This document shows, one piece after another, positions 16,519 to 24,323 of a stretch of DNA of 42,001 nucleotides. The DNA lies in the NCBI GenBank assembly GCA_003230545.1, contig QIFB01000010.1, forward strand, positions 1 to 42,001, read 5' to 3'. The position numbers and the translations under genes were made by a program. Within the stretch, counting starts at the first letter, position 1; every line of letters begins with the position of its first letter. This DNA comes from Gammaproteobacteria bacterium. Lineage in GTDB: Bacteria; Pseudomonadota; Gammaproteobacteria; UBA9214. The notes below the pieces were generated by a model, which did not search any database, had not been told where the DNA came from, and was given only the letters and a program-made list of their open reading frames with translations.

Positions 16519-19500
16519 TCAGTCGGTACGCACCACCCGAAAGCCGAGATTATCCAGGCGGGTGTCGTGGTCATACTGGCCACGCCTGGTACTGCGTATG
16601 CTGTCGATCGGGCTGGTATAGGCACCACCACGGATCACGCGCTGGGTGCAGCGGCGCGCCTTCCGGGCACTGCCGTCCGTTGCCGCAGCCTGGTAGTTGG
16701 CGTGGTAACAGTCCTCGACCCATTCCTGTGCGTTGCCGGCAGTGTCGTGCAGCCCGAAACCGTTGGGGCTGAAGCTGCCGACCGTGGTAGTGCGCTTGCC
16801 GTCCCACTGGTTACCGCAGTCAAAGCAGTTGGCCGGGACTTCGGCTACCTCCTCATCCCACCAGTAGGGCTGTGTCGTACCGCCGCGTGCGGCAAACTCC
16901 CATTGTGCTTCGGTTGGCAGCCGGTAGTCATGGCTGGTTTGTTTCGACAGCCAGGTTGCATAGGCCGTTGCATCTTTCCAGGATACGTTGATGACCGGCT
17001 GATCCTGGCGTCCCCAACCTTCATCGTAGGGCAGCCGGCGGCCGGTTGCGCGAGCGAACCGGTCATACTCGGCAAAGGTGACTTCGGTTTTACTGATCGA
17101 GAAGCCTTGCAGGTCAACCTGGTGCTGTGGCCGTTCGTCGAAATTCATGGAATTCGGCGCACTGCCCATAATAAACGCGGCATCCGGCAGTTCCACCATC
17201 GACGGACCGTTGCCACCACCCTTCAGCGCATCCCGGTATGCACGCACCGGTGCAACAGGCGGCAATGCGACCGGTTCGGGCGGTGCACTGTCGTCAACCC
17301 GGGCCTGGTCCTGACCGGGGCTGGCGACTGTGACCGGTTTTGCGGCCGGCTTGCCGGCTGTGACTGGCGGTCGGGATACTGCTGGCGGAGTGCCGGTAGC
17401 CGGCGCCGGTGCAGCCTCTCCGTCCGTGTCAGTCACAACCCCGGGTTCGTCAGTAGCCAGACTCAACGGGTTCCCGGGCTGCAGCAGCAACCAGGCTACC
17501 AGCGTAGCGATGGCAACCACGCCGAGGCCGATGACCTTGCCCAGCCAGCCATGGCTGTCCTTACCGGTTACTTCAATCCCCGGGCGGACCTCCGGGACCG
17601 GCGCCGGATCAGTTGCGGTAAACGTGGCAGCGGTGGCCGGTGGCGCCGGCTTATCTGCCGGGGGTTCTTCATCCAGTGACGGAATTTCCAGCGGCGCAGC
17701 CACAGCGCCATCCTGACCGTGTCCGGCACGCAGCGTCTCCATCTGCTGCAGTGCCTTGTCGCGCTGCGCCTCGGCCTCGGTGCGCAGGCGTACTGCAATT
17801 TCGATATTCCTGCGGAACTCTTTCAGCTCGGCGCGCAATTTTTCCGGGTCTTCCAGCTGGCCTTCCTCATCCGTGTTCATCAGGCCACGCGCCACCTCAA
17901 CCTCGACCCGCAGTGTATTCAGCTGCTCACGCGTAGCCTGCTGTTCATCCAGTGCGGTATCGCGCTCCCCGGTCAGCAGCTTCAACTGGGTCTCCAGCTG
18001 CTCAATGGCCGTGTCAGCTTCTGATTTCTGCTCCCGAATCAGTTCCAGGTCTGTCAGGCTGCGCTCCCGCTCCTGCCGGACCGCCTCCGCGGTCTCTGCG
18101 TGCGCCTTGTTCAGGTCATTCTGCAATGCCGTCAGCTGTTCCTCTGCCGGGTCGTTACCGGCCAGTTCCTGTTCCTGCAGCTGCTTCAGACGCGAACGTT
18201 CTTCTTCGCGGACATCATCCCGGGCACGTTCGAGCGCGCCTTCCCGGGATGAAAGTACCTCCTCATGCTTGCTGGCAATGGCAGCGAGCTGTTCCTTCAG
18301 CTGTTTCTGGCGCGCTGCAAGCTCGGCCCGCTCCTGTGCCCGGTCACGCCGCTCGGCCTGCAGCTCTTCCCGGAAATGCCCGGCGCCGGTACGCGCATCA
18401 TCCCGTGCCGCCTGCAGATCATTGGTCGACTGCTCCAGCTTCTTGCGCAACCGCTCGAGCTGGCCCTGTAGCTCCTTTTCTAACTCATTCTTCCGGTTCA
18501 GATCCTCATAGGCCTTGCTCAGTGCATCCTGGTTATCGAGGTCATGTGTTCTTGAACGCTCTTCCGCAGCCTGCAACTCCTTCCCGAATTCACTGCGCTC
18601 TTTTTCCAGCCCGGAAACCTGCTGTTGCAGTTCCTGCTTTTCTCCGTTCTCCTGATCGATTACCTGTTGTAACGACTCGATTATTCCGGCCTGTTCACCG
18701 GACTGCCGCTGCAGCTCCCCGGAATTCTTTTGTGCGGCTTCAAGCTGCTCACCAAGCAACCCGACCTCATCGTCTGCAGCACCCGTTAACGCGGCAATAC
18801 GCTCATTCAGCTTGCCCAGTTCCTGTCCCTGCGCAGTGTTCTGCTGCTGTGACTCATCGAGTTGCTTCCTGAAACTGTCACACTCGGCTGTCGCTGTCTG
18901 CAACTGTTCCGCGCGCACCGAGTTTTCCTGCTTGAGCTCCAGGTAACGCAGCTCCTGCTGCTCCAGTTTCTCGTTGTTTTTCCTGGTGTGGGTTTGCTGC
19001 TGCTTTTCGAATTTTGCCTTGTCCTTATCAGCCTGATCCCGCAATTTCTGCGTCTGCGTTTCAAGTTTCTCAAGCTGCTTCTGCCGGTCCTGAATCTCTT
19101 TCTGCAGTGTTTTCTGCCCACTGCTTGACTCATCCTGCAGCCGTTCCAGCGCGGTTTCCGATGCCTGCGCGGCTGCACCTGCATTTTCGAGTGCTTCCTG
19201 AAGTTTCTGCTGCTGCACCTCAAGCTGGCGGTTTTCGGCGCACAGTGTTTCCTGCTGCTGCCCGGCTTCCTGCAAACTGGCACTGAGAGTTTCGTGCCCG
19301 GAAGATGTCGAGTTCAGTTGTTGTTGCAGCGCCTCGACCTTCCTGTCAGCATCGGCAAGCCGGTCAGACACGGCCGTATTTTCCCGGTGTGACAGCTCCA
19401 GCTCACCACGCAGGGTATCCATCTCACTGTTATGCTGCTTTATGCCGGAGGCTGCCTGTCCGGCAACCGTCTCCTGCTCTTCCCGGGCAGCCGCGATACC

Positions 19501-21306
19501 GGTTTCCAGTCCGGTAATCTGCCCTCTGGCCTGTTGCAGTTCCTGCTGCAGCCCTTCCACTACCTTGTTATGGTCGGTCGCCGAGTCATCCGCACGCTTG
19601 ACTGCCAGTTGTTGCTCAGTGTGCGCCGAGTTAATCGAAGCCTCGAGCATCCCGGCCTGCTGCCGCGACTGCTCCAGCTCGGTTCGCAACTGATCCGCAA
19701 GCTGCTGCTGTCCCGCATACTGCCCCTGCAGTTGTGCGCGTTCCTCGCTGGCCTCGCTGGATTCGGTCTGCAGCCTCGACAGCATGTCACCGGACTCCGT
19801 GAGCTGTTTCTCCAGCTGCGTTACCCGCTCCGTGTATTCATCCTGCAGGGCAGCGTATTGCTCGCGGACCAGCCGGGTCTCGTCTGCGCCGGACTGTTGT
19901 GTATGTTGCAGGCCGGCGAGCTGGTCCTGTGCCTCGCGCAGTGCATTCTCCAGCCGCTCGACATCCGCCTGGCTGTCTACCAGGCCACGTACGGTGTTCT
20001 CATGGTCACTGGCTGCCTGCCGGAGCCCGGTGTTTTCCCGACGCAAGGCCGTGATTTCCTCGAGCTGTTCCGCAGCCGGGTTTATTTCCTGCACAGCATT
20101 AGCGGCCACCGCTGCGGCAGGCGCTGCGGCCGGGCTGGCTGTGGCTTCCGGCTCATCCGCAGCCAGGTCACTACTATCCGCACCTGGCTGGCCGAATTCG
20201 ACCGAGACCACGGCCCCGCCCTCGCTGGCCACCGGTGGTGTATCCCTTGTCTGTTCAGCCGCCGGACTCAGACCATTCATCCCGCCATCGAGCACATATA
20301 CCTCATATCCCTTGTGGCTGAGGATAAAGGCAGCCGAGGAACTGCGGCGCCCGGTATCACAGCAAATAATGTATTTCACGTTAAAAACCAGTTCGGGGAG
20401 CTCACCGCGCAGGTCTGACAGGGGAATATTGACGCTGTCTTCAAAGGCACCGGCCTCGTACTCGCCTGGCGAGCGCACGTCGATCCAGACTGCACCGTCA
20501 TCGACCATTGCGGATGCCGTCTCAAAATCGAGGTTACTGATCAGGTGTTTCTGCAACAGCTCGACAAAGTCCTTTTTGGCGAGGCGCATCAGCACACCGT
20601 CTGTCAGCATGGTCACCGTGGCATTGCGCCGGGCATCCGAGACCAGCGCCTCTTCACCGAAACAGTCGCCATCCGACAGCTCGGCCAGCTTCAGGATTTC
20701 GCCGTCAGGGGCGTCCTTGCGGGTGACCGCACACTGGCCCTGGTGGATGGTATAGAAATAGTCTCCCTCGTCCCCCTGGTTGATTACCGCCTTGCCGGCA
20801 CGTACGGGGACGGATTCCATCTTCATCAGCAGACGCTGGATAATGGCCGGCGGAATCTTGATGAAGACCTCCGACTGGAGAATCCGCGTCATCCAGTCCT
20901 CGTTGCCGTCAGCCCGGATTTCAGTTGCCTCGGTGGACGTTGTCTGGTCCCAGGTCAGGAACACGTCCAGCAACCCGGAATCGATCCGTGCGATCACGAC
21001 CTTGGTTACGGCACGGGCCGTCAGGGGTCGCGGTTGCTGGTTTGCAATCGGGTAACGGCTGACGTCGGTACCGGCTTCCACTTCACTGGTAACCTTGCGG
21101 TGGCCATCAATCAGGTTGATTTTTCCGTCCAGCAGGTAAAATGACTCGTTATTGCGGTCACCCTTGCGGAACAGGTAGCGTCCCTTGCGGACCTCCTCGA
21201 TGACGATTTTCCTGGCGACCTCCGCAAAACGGCTCTCCGACAACGCATTCAGCGGAACCAGGTCCTGGAGGTATTTTTTATTATCCGGTTTTGTCGCTGC
21301 GCCCAT
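16519..21306 (-). CDS. Giant fusion: two cNMP domains, rhodanese, coiled coil, membrane helix, FGE/SUMF1-like domain
   Basis: A 1595-aa protein. Residues 15-115 form a degenerate and 145-255 a better cyclic-nucleotide-binding domain (GDCFGEEALVSDARRNATV, with the cassette Arg). Residues 262-345 are a rhodanese with loop CDTGRRS (Cys316). Residues about 400-1190 are a Gln/Glu-rich coiled coil. One membrane helix lies at about 1256-1277, then a Pro/Ala-rich linker. Residues 1370-1595 are an FGE-sulfatase/SUMF1-like domain (MGS...DERPQHQVDL, RLPTEAQWEFAARGG, GLHDTAGNAQEWVEDC, NLGFRV). The N-terminus lacks a signal peptide, so the sensor parts should be cytoplasmic and the FGE-like domain periplasmic. 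The paired catalytic Cys of true FGE are absent, so formylglycine activity is unlikely. Role unknown; signalling or envelope scaffolding is inferred. Confidence 0.9.
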   Translation of the reverse strand: MGAATKPDNKKYLQDLVPLNALSESRFAEVARKIVIEEVRKGRYLFRKGDRNNESFYLLDGKINLIDGHRKVTSEVEAGTDVSRYPIANQQPRPLTARAVTKVVIARIDSGLLDVFLTWDQTTSTEATEIRADGNEDWMTRILQSEVFIKIPPAIIQRLLMKMESVPVRAGKAVINQGDEGDYFYTIHQGQCAVTRKDAPDGEILKLAELSDGDCFGEEALVSDARRNATVTMLTDGVLMRLAKKDFVELLQKHLISNLDFETASAMVDDGAVWIDVRSPGEYEAGAFEDSVNIPLSDLRGELPELVFNVKYIICCDTGRRSSSAAFILSHKGYEVYVLDGGMNGLSPAAEQTRDTPPVASEGGAVVSVEFGQPGADSSDLAADEPEATASPAAAPAAAVAANAVQEINPAAEQLEEITALRRENTGLRQAASDHENTVRGLVDSQADVERLENALREAQDQLAGLQHTQQSGADETRLVREQYAALQDEYTERVTQLEKQLTESGDMLSRLQTESSEASEERAQLQGQYAGQQQLADQLRTELEQSRQQAGMLEASINSAHTEQQLAVKRADDSATDHNKVVEGLQQELQQARGQITGLETGIAAAREEQETVAGQAASGIKQHNSEMDTLRGELELSHRENTAVSDRLADADRKVEALQQQLNSTSSGHETLSASLQEAGQQQETLCAENRQLEVQQQKLQEALENAGAAAQASETALERLQDESSSGQKTLQKEIQDRQKQLEKLETQTQKLRDQADKDKAKFEKQQQTHTRKNNEKLEQQELRYLELKQENSVRAEQLQTATAECDSFRKQLDESQQQNTAQGQELGKLNERIAALTGAADDEVGLLGEQLEAAQKNSGELQRQSGEQAGIIESLQQVIDQENGEKQELQQQVSGLEKERSEFGKELQAAEERSRTHDLDNQDALSKAYEDLNRKNELEKELQGQLERLRKKLEQSTNDLQAARDDARTGAGHFREELQAERRDRAQERAELAARQKQLKEQLAAIASKHEEVLSSREGALERARDDVREEERSRLKQLQEQELAGNDPAEEQLTALQNDLNKAHAETAEAVRQERERSLTDLELIREQKSEADTAIEQLETQLKLLTGERDTALDEQQATREQLNTLRVEVEVARGLMNTDEEGQLEDPEKLRAELKEFRRNIEIAVRLRTEAEAQRDKALQQMETLRAGHGQDGAVAAPLEIPSLDEEPPADKPAPPATAATFTATDPAPVPEVRPGIEVTGKDSHGWLGKVIGLGVVAIATLVAWLLLQPGNPLSLATDEPGVVTDTDGEAAPAPATGTPPAVSRPPVTAGKPAAKPVTVASPGQDQARVDDSAPPEPVALPPVAPVRAYRDALKGGGNGPSMVELPDAAFIMGSAPNSMNFDERPQHQVDLQGFSISKTEVTFAEYDRFARATGRRLPYDEGWGRQDQPVINVSWKDATAYATWLSKQTSHDYRLPTEAQWEFAARGGTTQPYWWDEEVAEVPANCFDCGNQWDGKRTTTVGSFSPNGFGLHDTAGNAQEWVEDCYHANYQAAATDGSARKARRCTQRVIRGGAYTSPIDSIRSTRRGQYDHDTRLDNLGFRVVRTD

Positions 21307-21868
21307 GTGGTGGTATCTCTCCGATTATCGACCAATCAGGCGGTCATGCATGACCGCCCCATTGCGACCTGCTGCCGCACCCACCATATCGGCTGAAAAT
21401 GCTTTAAATTTAGTACCGTACAAGCGCTCCAAGCAGACCGTGGAGAATGCCCGGAACACCTCCGGTGTGGCTGGCAGGCAACAGGACTGCCGGGCCCTGC
21501 ATGGCTGTGCCGGGCCACCCGGGCTTTCCCGGATACATGCTTATTTCACTATATTATTCAGATAGTTGTGTAATTTTCAGGCCATAGCCAAGCGGCCCGC
21601 CGGATGCAGGGGGGGGGTTGCTGCTGTGCGGCGTTCTCGAATGCCGGTCATCCGGCCATGCCGGGGGCGGGAGGCGTGGATGCAGGGATTGAATGCATGC
21701 GTCCACCGGTAACTCCGGGCCGATCGACTGTCCGCGCCAGTGCAGACACATCGACACGCATTCCGGGACTCCCGTATCGATGTTGTGACCGCTGACGACC
21801 GCCCCTCAGTGGAAACAGCAGGTATAGGAAACACTGCTATACAAGGCATTTCCTGCATTCAAAAACAC
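21307..21868. other. Long intergenic stretch with a perfect 20-bp palindrome
   Basis: About 560 bases between two divergent genes with no credible reading frame on either strand. It contains the palindrome at 21339-21358, a run of nine G near 21610, and GC-rich sequence in 21600-21740. Confidence 0.5.
21339..21358. promoter_or_regulatory. Perfect palindrome upstream of the giant fusion gene
   Basis: GGCGGTCATGCATGACCGCC is a spacer-less perfect 20-bp palindrome, 33 bp upstream of the ATG at 21306. No T-run follows, so it is more likely a protein-binding site than a terminator. Binding factor unknown. Confidence 0.45.
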
Positions 21869-21896
21869 TTTCACATTTTATTTATTGTGCTATCTT
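21869..21896 (+). promoter_or_regulatory. Probable promoter of the HU-like gene
   Basis: TTTCAC (21869-21874), a 16-bp AT-rich spacer and TATCTT (21891-21896) precede the start codon at 21939 by about 40 bp. The match to sigma-70 consensus is moderate. Confidence 0.4.
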
Positions 21897-21938
21897 ACGC
21901 GGGCAGTTTTAACAACCACTCTAGAGGAGCGATATCGA

Positions 21939-22310
21939 ATGGCTGTGAGAAAGAAAGCAAAGAAGAGAGCTACCAAGAAGGCGCCTGCGAAGCGGGTACC
22001 AACCGTCAAGACGGCAATGACCAAGTCTGCCATGATGGGTGTCATTGCCGACGATACCGGCCTGACCAAGAAAGAGGTTTCAACGGTATTTGATTCTCTT
22101 GCAACTGTTATTAACGGCCACATCAAGAAAGGCGGTGCTGGCACCTGCACCATCCCGGGACTGATGAAGATCAAGACCGTGCGCAAGCCCGCAACCCGTG
22201 CCCGCAAGGGTATCAACCCGTTCACCGGTGAAGAGATGATGTTCAAGGCCAAGCCGGCCCGTAACGTGGTAAAGGTTCTGGCCCTCAAGAATCTGAAAGA
22301 GATGGCCTGA
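21939..22310 (+). CDS. HU-like DNA-binding protein with lysine-rich N-terminal tail
   Basis: A 123-aa protein; AGAGGAG before the ATG sets the start. The first 25 residues are rich in Lys, Arg and Ala (MAVRKKAKKRATKKAPAK), like a histone H1-type tail. Residues about 28-120 match the HU/IHF fold: TGLTKKEVSTVFDSLATVI, IPGLMKIKTVRKPATRAR, and NPFTGEEMMFKAKPARNVVKV. It probably binds and compacts DNA nonspecifically. It ends at a perfect terminator and is not in an operon. Confidence 0.92.
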   Translation: MAVRKKAKKRATKKAPAKRVPTVKTAMTKSAMMGVIADDTGLTKKEVSTVFDSLATVINGHIKKGGAGTCTIPGLMKIKTVRKPATRARKGINPFTGEEMMFKAKPARNVVKVLALKNLKEMA

Positions 22311-22321
22311 TTCCTGAACGC

Positions 22322-22349
22322 AAACGGGGCCACAGCGGTGGCCCCGTTT
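22322..22349 (+). terminator. Bidirectional rho-independent terminator after the HU-like gene
   Basis: A perfect 12-bp stem AAACGGGGCCAC/GTGGCCCCGTTT with loop AGCG. The T-run is short on the forward strand. It shares its CGGGGCC core with the porin terminator at 350-382 and may also serve the convergent TerB-like gene. Confidence 0.8.
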
Positions 22350-22377
22350 ATACCTGCCTCACACGCGCCGCCTGACG

Positions 22378-22851
22378 TTACCCGTCTTCAGCCGGCCCTT
22401 CCCCGACCACCTGCAGCTTCACCCGGATAAAATCACGGTGCGGCACGTGCAACAGGTCCGCAATCCTTCTCACCAGGTGCTCTTCGTGCGCATCGATCAC
22501 CCCGTCGGCGCAGGTAACCTTCCAGAGCATTCGCATTACCTGCTTCTTGTCTGACGCACTGCATTCGTCATTGATCAGCCGGGTCAGGGGATACAGCGAG
22601 GTGGCGTGTTCGGCCTCGTGCTCGGCCGCCTTGATAATCTCATGCGTTATGTCGGGCGCCAGGGAAAAATGCTCCTCAATGACCCGCCTGACAACCCGGC
22701 GCTCCGCCTCGCTCACCCCGGAATCCGCACGCGCCACTTCCATCAGCAGGGTGGCTGCCGCGAACTGCAAGGCATACTCGTCATTTCCCTCGACAGCCTG
22801 GCCTGCAGCACCCAGATGCTTATCAAGAAATGCCTGAATGGTACCCAGCAT
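22378..22851 (-). CDS. TerB-family (tellurite resistance-like) protein
   Basis: A 157-aa protein from MLGTIQAFLDKHLG, with AGGATGA upstream; the longer open frame runs through a repeat element and is unlikely to be translated. Residues about 30-145 match the TerB/DjlA-N-like helical domain: AAATLLMEVARADSGVSEAERRVVRRVI and a repeated CADGVIDAHEEHLVRRIADLL, each with an acidic loop that could bind metal. Function is unknown; a single TerB domain without other ter genes does not imply tellurite resistance. Confidence 0.85.
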   Translation of the reverse strand: MLGTIQAFLDKHLGAAGQAVEGNDEYALQFAAATLLMEVARADSGVSEAERRVVRRVIEEHFSLAPDITHEIIKAAEHEAEHATSLYPLTRLINDECSASDKKQVMRMLWKVTCADGVIDAHEEHLVRRIADLLHVPHRDFIRVKLQVVGEGPAEDG

Positions 22852-22889
22852 TATTATTTCATCCTGTTTGAAAACGCGTCGGGCCTGAT

Positions 22890-22953
22890 GGTCGAATAAA
22901 TTCGGCCCTGCAACACTATCTGAATTCATCGGTAGGGTCGAATTCATTCGACC
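22890..22953. repeat. Dispersed double-palindrome repeat (family A), copy 2
   Basis: GGTCGAA/TTCGGCC with TAAA loop at 22890-22907 and GGTCGAATTCATTCGACC at 22936-22953 are joined by a linker with CCCTGCAACA and TAGGG. It is in reverse orientation relative to copies 1 and 3, and lies upstream of the TerB-like gene. Confidence 0.7.
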
Positions 22954-22966
22954 ATCGGTATTGCGG

Positions 22967-23278
22967 CTAGTTGATCGTCCTGTCAGTCCGGTAGACACCT
23001 TCCCGGAAGTCCTCGAAAAATTCATTCACCAGCGGGTGGTTCACCGGTTCATTGGAATCATCCTGCACCATGTTTCTTTCTGCCACGTAGGTTTCCTTGC
23101 TACCGTCATGAACCAGCACGTGATACCAGGGCTCGTTTCTCGGGGGCCGGCTGCTGGCGACATTCTCGTACCACTCATCAGTACCCTGGAATTCCGGATC
23201 GACATCGACGATTACACCGCGGTAATCAAACAGCCTGTGCTGGATGCATTGACCGATCGAAAATTTCGCCTGTTTCAT
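22967..23278 (-). CDS. hspQ: Heat shock protein HspQ
   Basis: A 103-aa protein from MKQAKFSIGQCIQHRLFDYRGVIVDVDPEF, matching the YccV/HspQ family (hemimethylated-DNA-binding fold). EWYENVASSRPPRNEPWYHVLVHDG and TYVAERNM are characteristic. In E. coli HspQ is a specificity enhancer of the Lon protease. CAGG near the ATG supports the start. The region upstream is non-coding. Confidence 0.93.
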   Translation of the reverse strand: MKQAKFSIGQCIQHRLFDYRGVIVDVDPEFQGTDEWYENVASSRPPRNEPWYHVLVHDGSKETYVAERNMVQDDSNEPVNHPLVNEFFEDFREGVYRTDRTIN

Positions 23279-23565
23279 CAGCCTGTTCCTGCAAGTCAGG
23301 TGCGTCCGGGCCCGATTGCCGGAGTACCTGTACAGTTTTGACCGGTATGGATCTATCCAGTTCGCTGATACTGCATGGATTGATTTTATCGTCCAGTCAA
23401 CCGGTTTCCCATGGATACACAGCATATTACCAGACACAAGGTCATCACCATGCAGTATTCCCTGACCAACAGTCAGGGGTACGGTCACCGCGGGCCGTGC
23501 GGACATTGACCAGGGAGCCGCTGATGAATCCGTCATCGGCGAATACCGGAATGACGGAAACGGAC
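23279..23565. other. Intergenic stretch between hspQ and gspB
   Basis: No gene is supported. A 7-bp inverted repeat CCCTGAC/GTCAGGG (23459-23465 with 23471-23477) without a T-run is the only visible structure. Both neighbours are on the reverse strand. Confidence 0.4.
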
Positions 23566-24312
23566 TCACTGCCGGTAGATAAACTGTTTCCCCCGGAACG
23601 ATAGCTGCAAACCTTCCGGTGTAATCTTCTCCAGCTGCGCCCCACTCGCCAGGCGGTCGCCTTCACGATATTTCTTCAGGTCCACCAGGATAAAACGCCG
23701 CTGCGGGTCCGTATCATAAACATGCACATCAATCCGCGGTACTGTAAACCCGCTGCGAAATTCGAGTGACAGCTCATCCCAGTATGGCAATCCACTGGCC
23801 GGCTTTGCCGGGGGTGGCGTGGCTGCCTGCGCGGCGGGCGCCGGAGATTCAGGCACCGGCGCCGCATCCAGGGGCTGCTCCGCCCTGGTAACGGTTCCAC
23901 CCGTCTTCGGGGTCACCAGTGGAGTCACCCTGGCTGCCGGCGGTACATAGGGCCGTGCCGGGGATCTTGGGGCAGGTGGCCTGGTGGTCACCGCAGGCCG
24001 GGGAGGAATCGCGGGCCGAACGGGGACCGTGGGCCGGGCCGGTATCGCGGTCGTGACAATCGGCGGCGCTGTCTCTACTGCCGGTGCCGGCGCAACGGCT
24101 GCGTGTTCGGGCCCGCCACCGGCATCCTCCTTATACAGTACGTAAGCGGCCACCAGTATGCCGATAACAACCAGCAAGGCCGCCAGAATCCAGATCCAGC
24201 GGGAATTGCCACGGGCCGGCCGGACTTGCTCATGCACGGAGTCGAGATCCGGGACCTTGCCGACCACGCGTTCCTGGTCGGCCTTCTTCAATGCTTCGAG
24301 TATATAGGACAT
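23566..24312 (-). CDS. gspB: Type II secretion assembly factor GspB
   Basis: A 248-aa protein beginning MSYILEALKKADQER, the typical GspB/ExeB N-terminal motif, followed by one membrane helix (about residues 39-61), a proline-rich periplasmic linker (about 75-165), and a C-terminal domain with LPYWDELSLEFRSGF...IDVHVYDTDPQRRFILV. With GspA it is thought to help the secretin GspD pass the peptidoglycan. It follows gspA by 11 nt. The remaining gsp genes are not in the window. Confidence 0.93.
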   Translation of the reverse strand: MSYILEALKKADQERVVGKVPDLDSVHEQVRPARGNSRWIWILAALLVVIGILVAAYVLYKEDAGGGPEHAAVAPAPAVETAPPIVTTAIPARPTVPVRPAIPPRPAVTTRPPAPRSPARPYVPPAARVTPLVTPKTGGTVTRAEQPLDAAPVPESPAPAAQAATPPPAKPASGLPYWDELSLEFRSGFTVPRIDVHVYDTDPQRRFILVDLKKYREGDRLASGAQLEKITPEGLQLSFRGKQFIYRQ

Positions 24313-24323
24313 ACCCTGCCTGC

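Noticed and set aside
16141-20755. Several long forward frames (up to 512 codons) opposite the PfkB and giant fusion genes
   Set aside because: They mirror the low-complexity coiled-coil and GC-rich coding strand; composition is Ser/Arg or Leu/Gln-rich shadow sequence.
21600-21625. Run of nine G as a possible phase-variation tract
   Set aside because: It lies in a non-coding stretch far from either start codon and does not sit between promoter elements that I can see.
22852-23025. 58-residue N-terminal extension of the TerB-like protein
   Set aside because: The extension is encoded by a family A repeat and overlaps the end of hspQ; the internal ATG at 22851 has a proper ribosome site.
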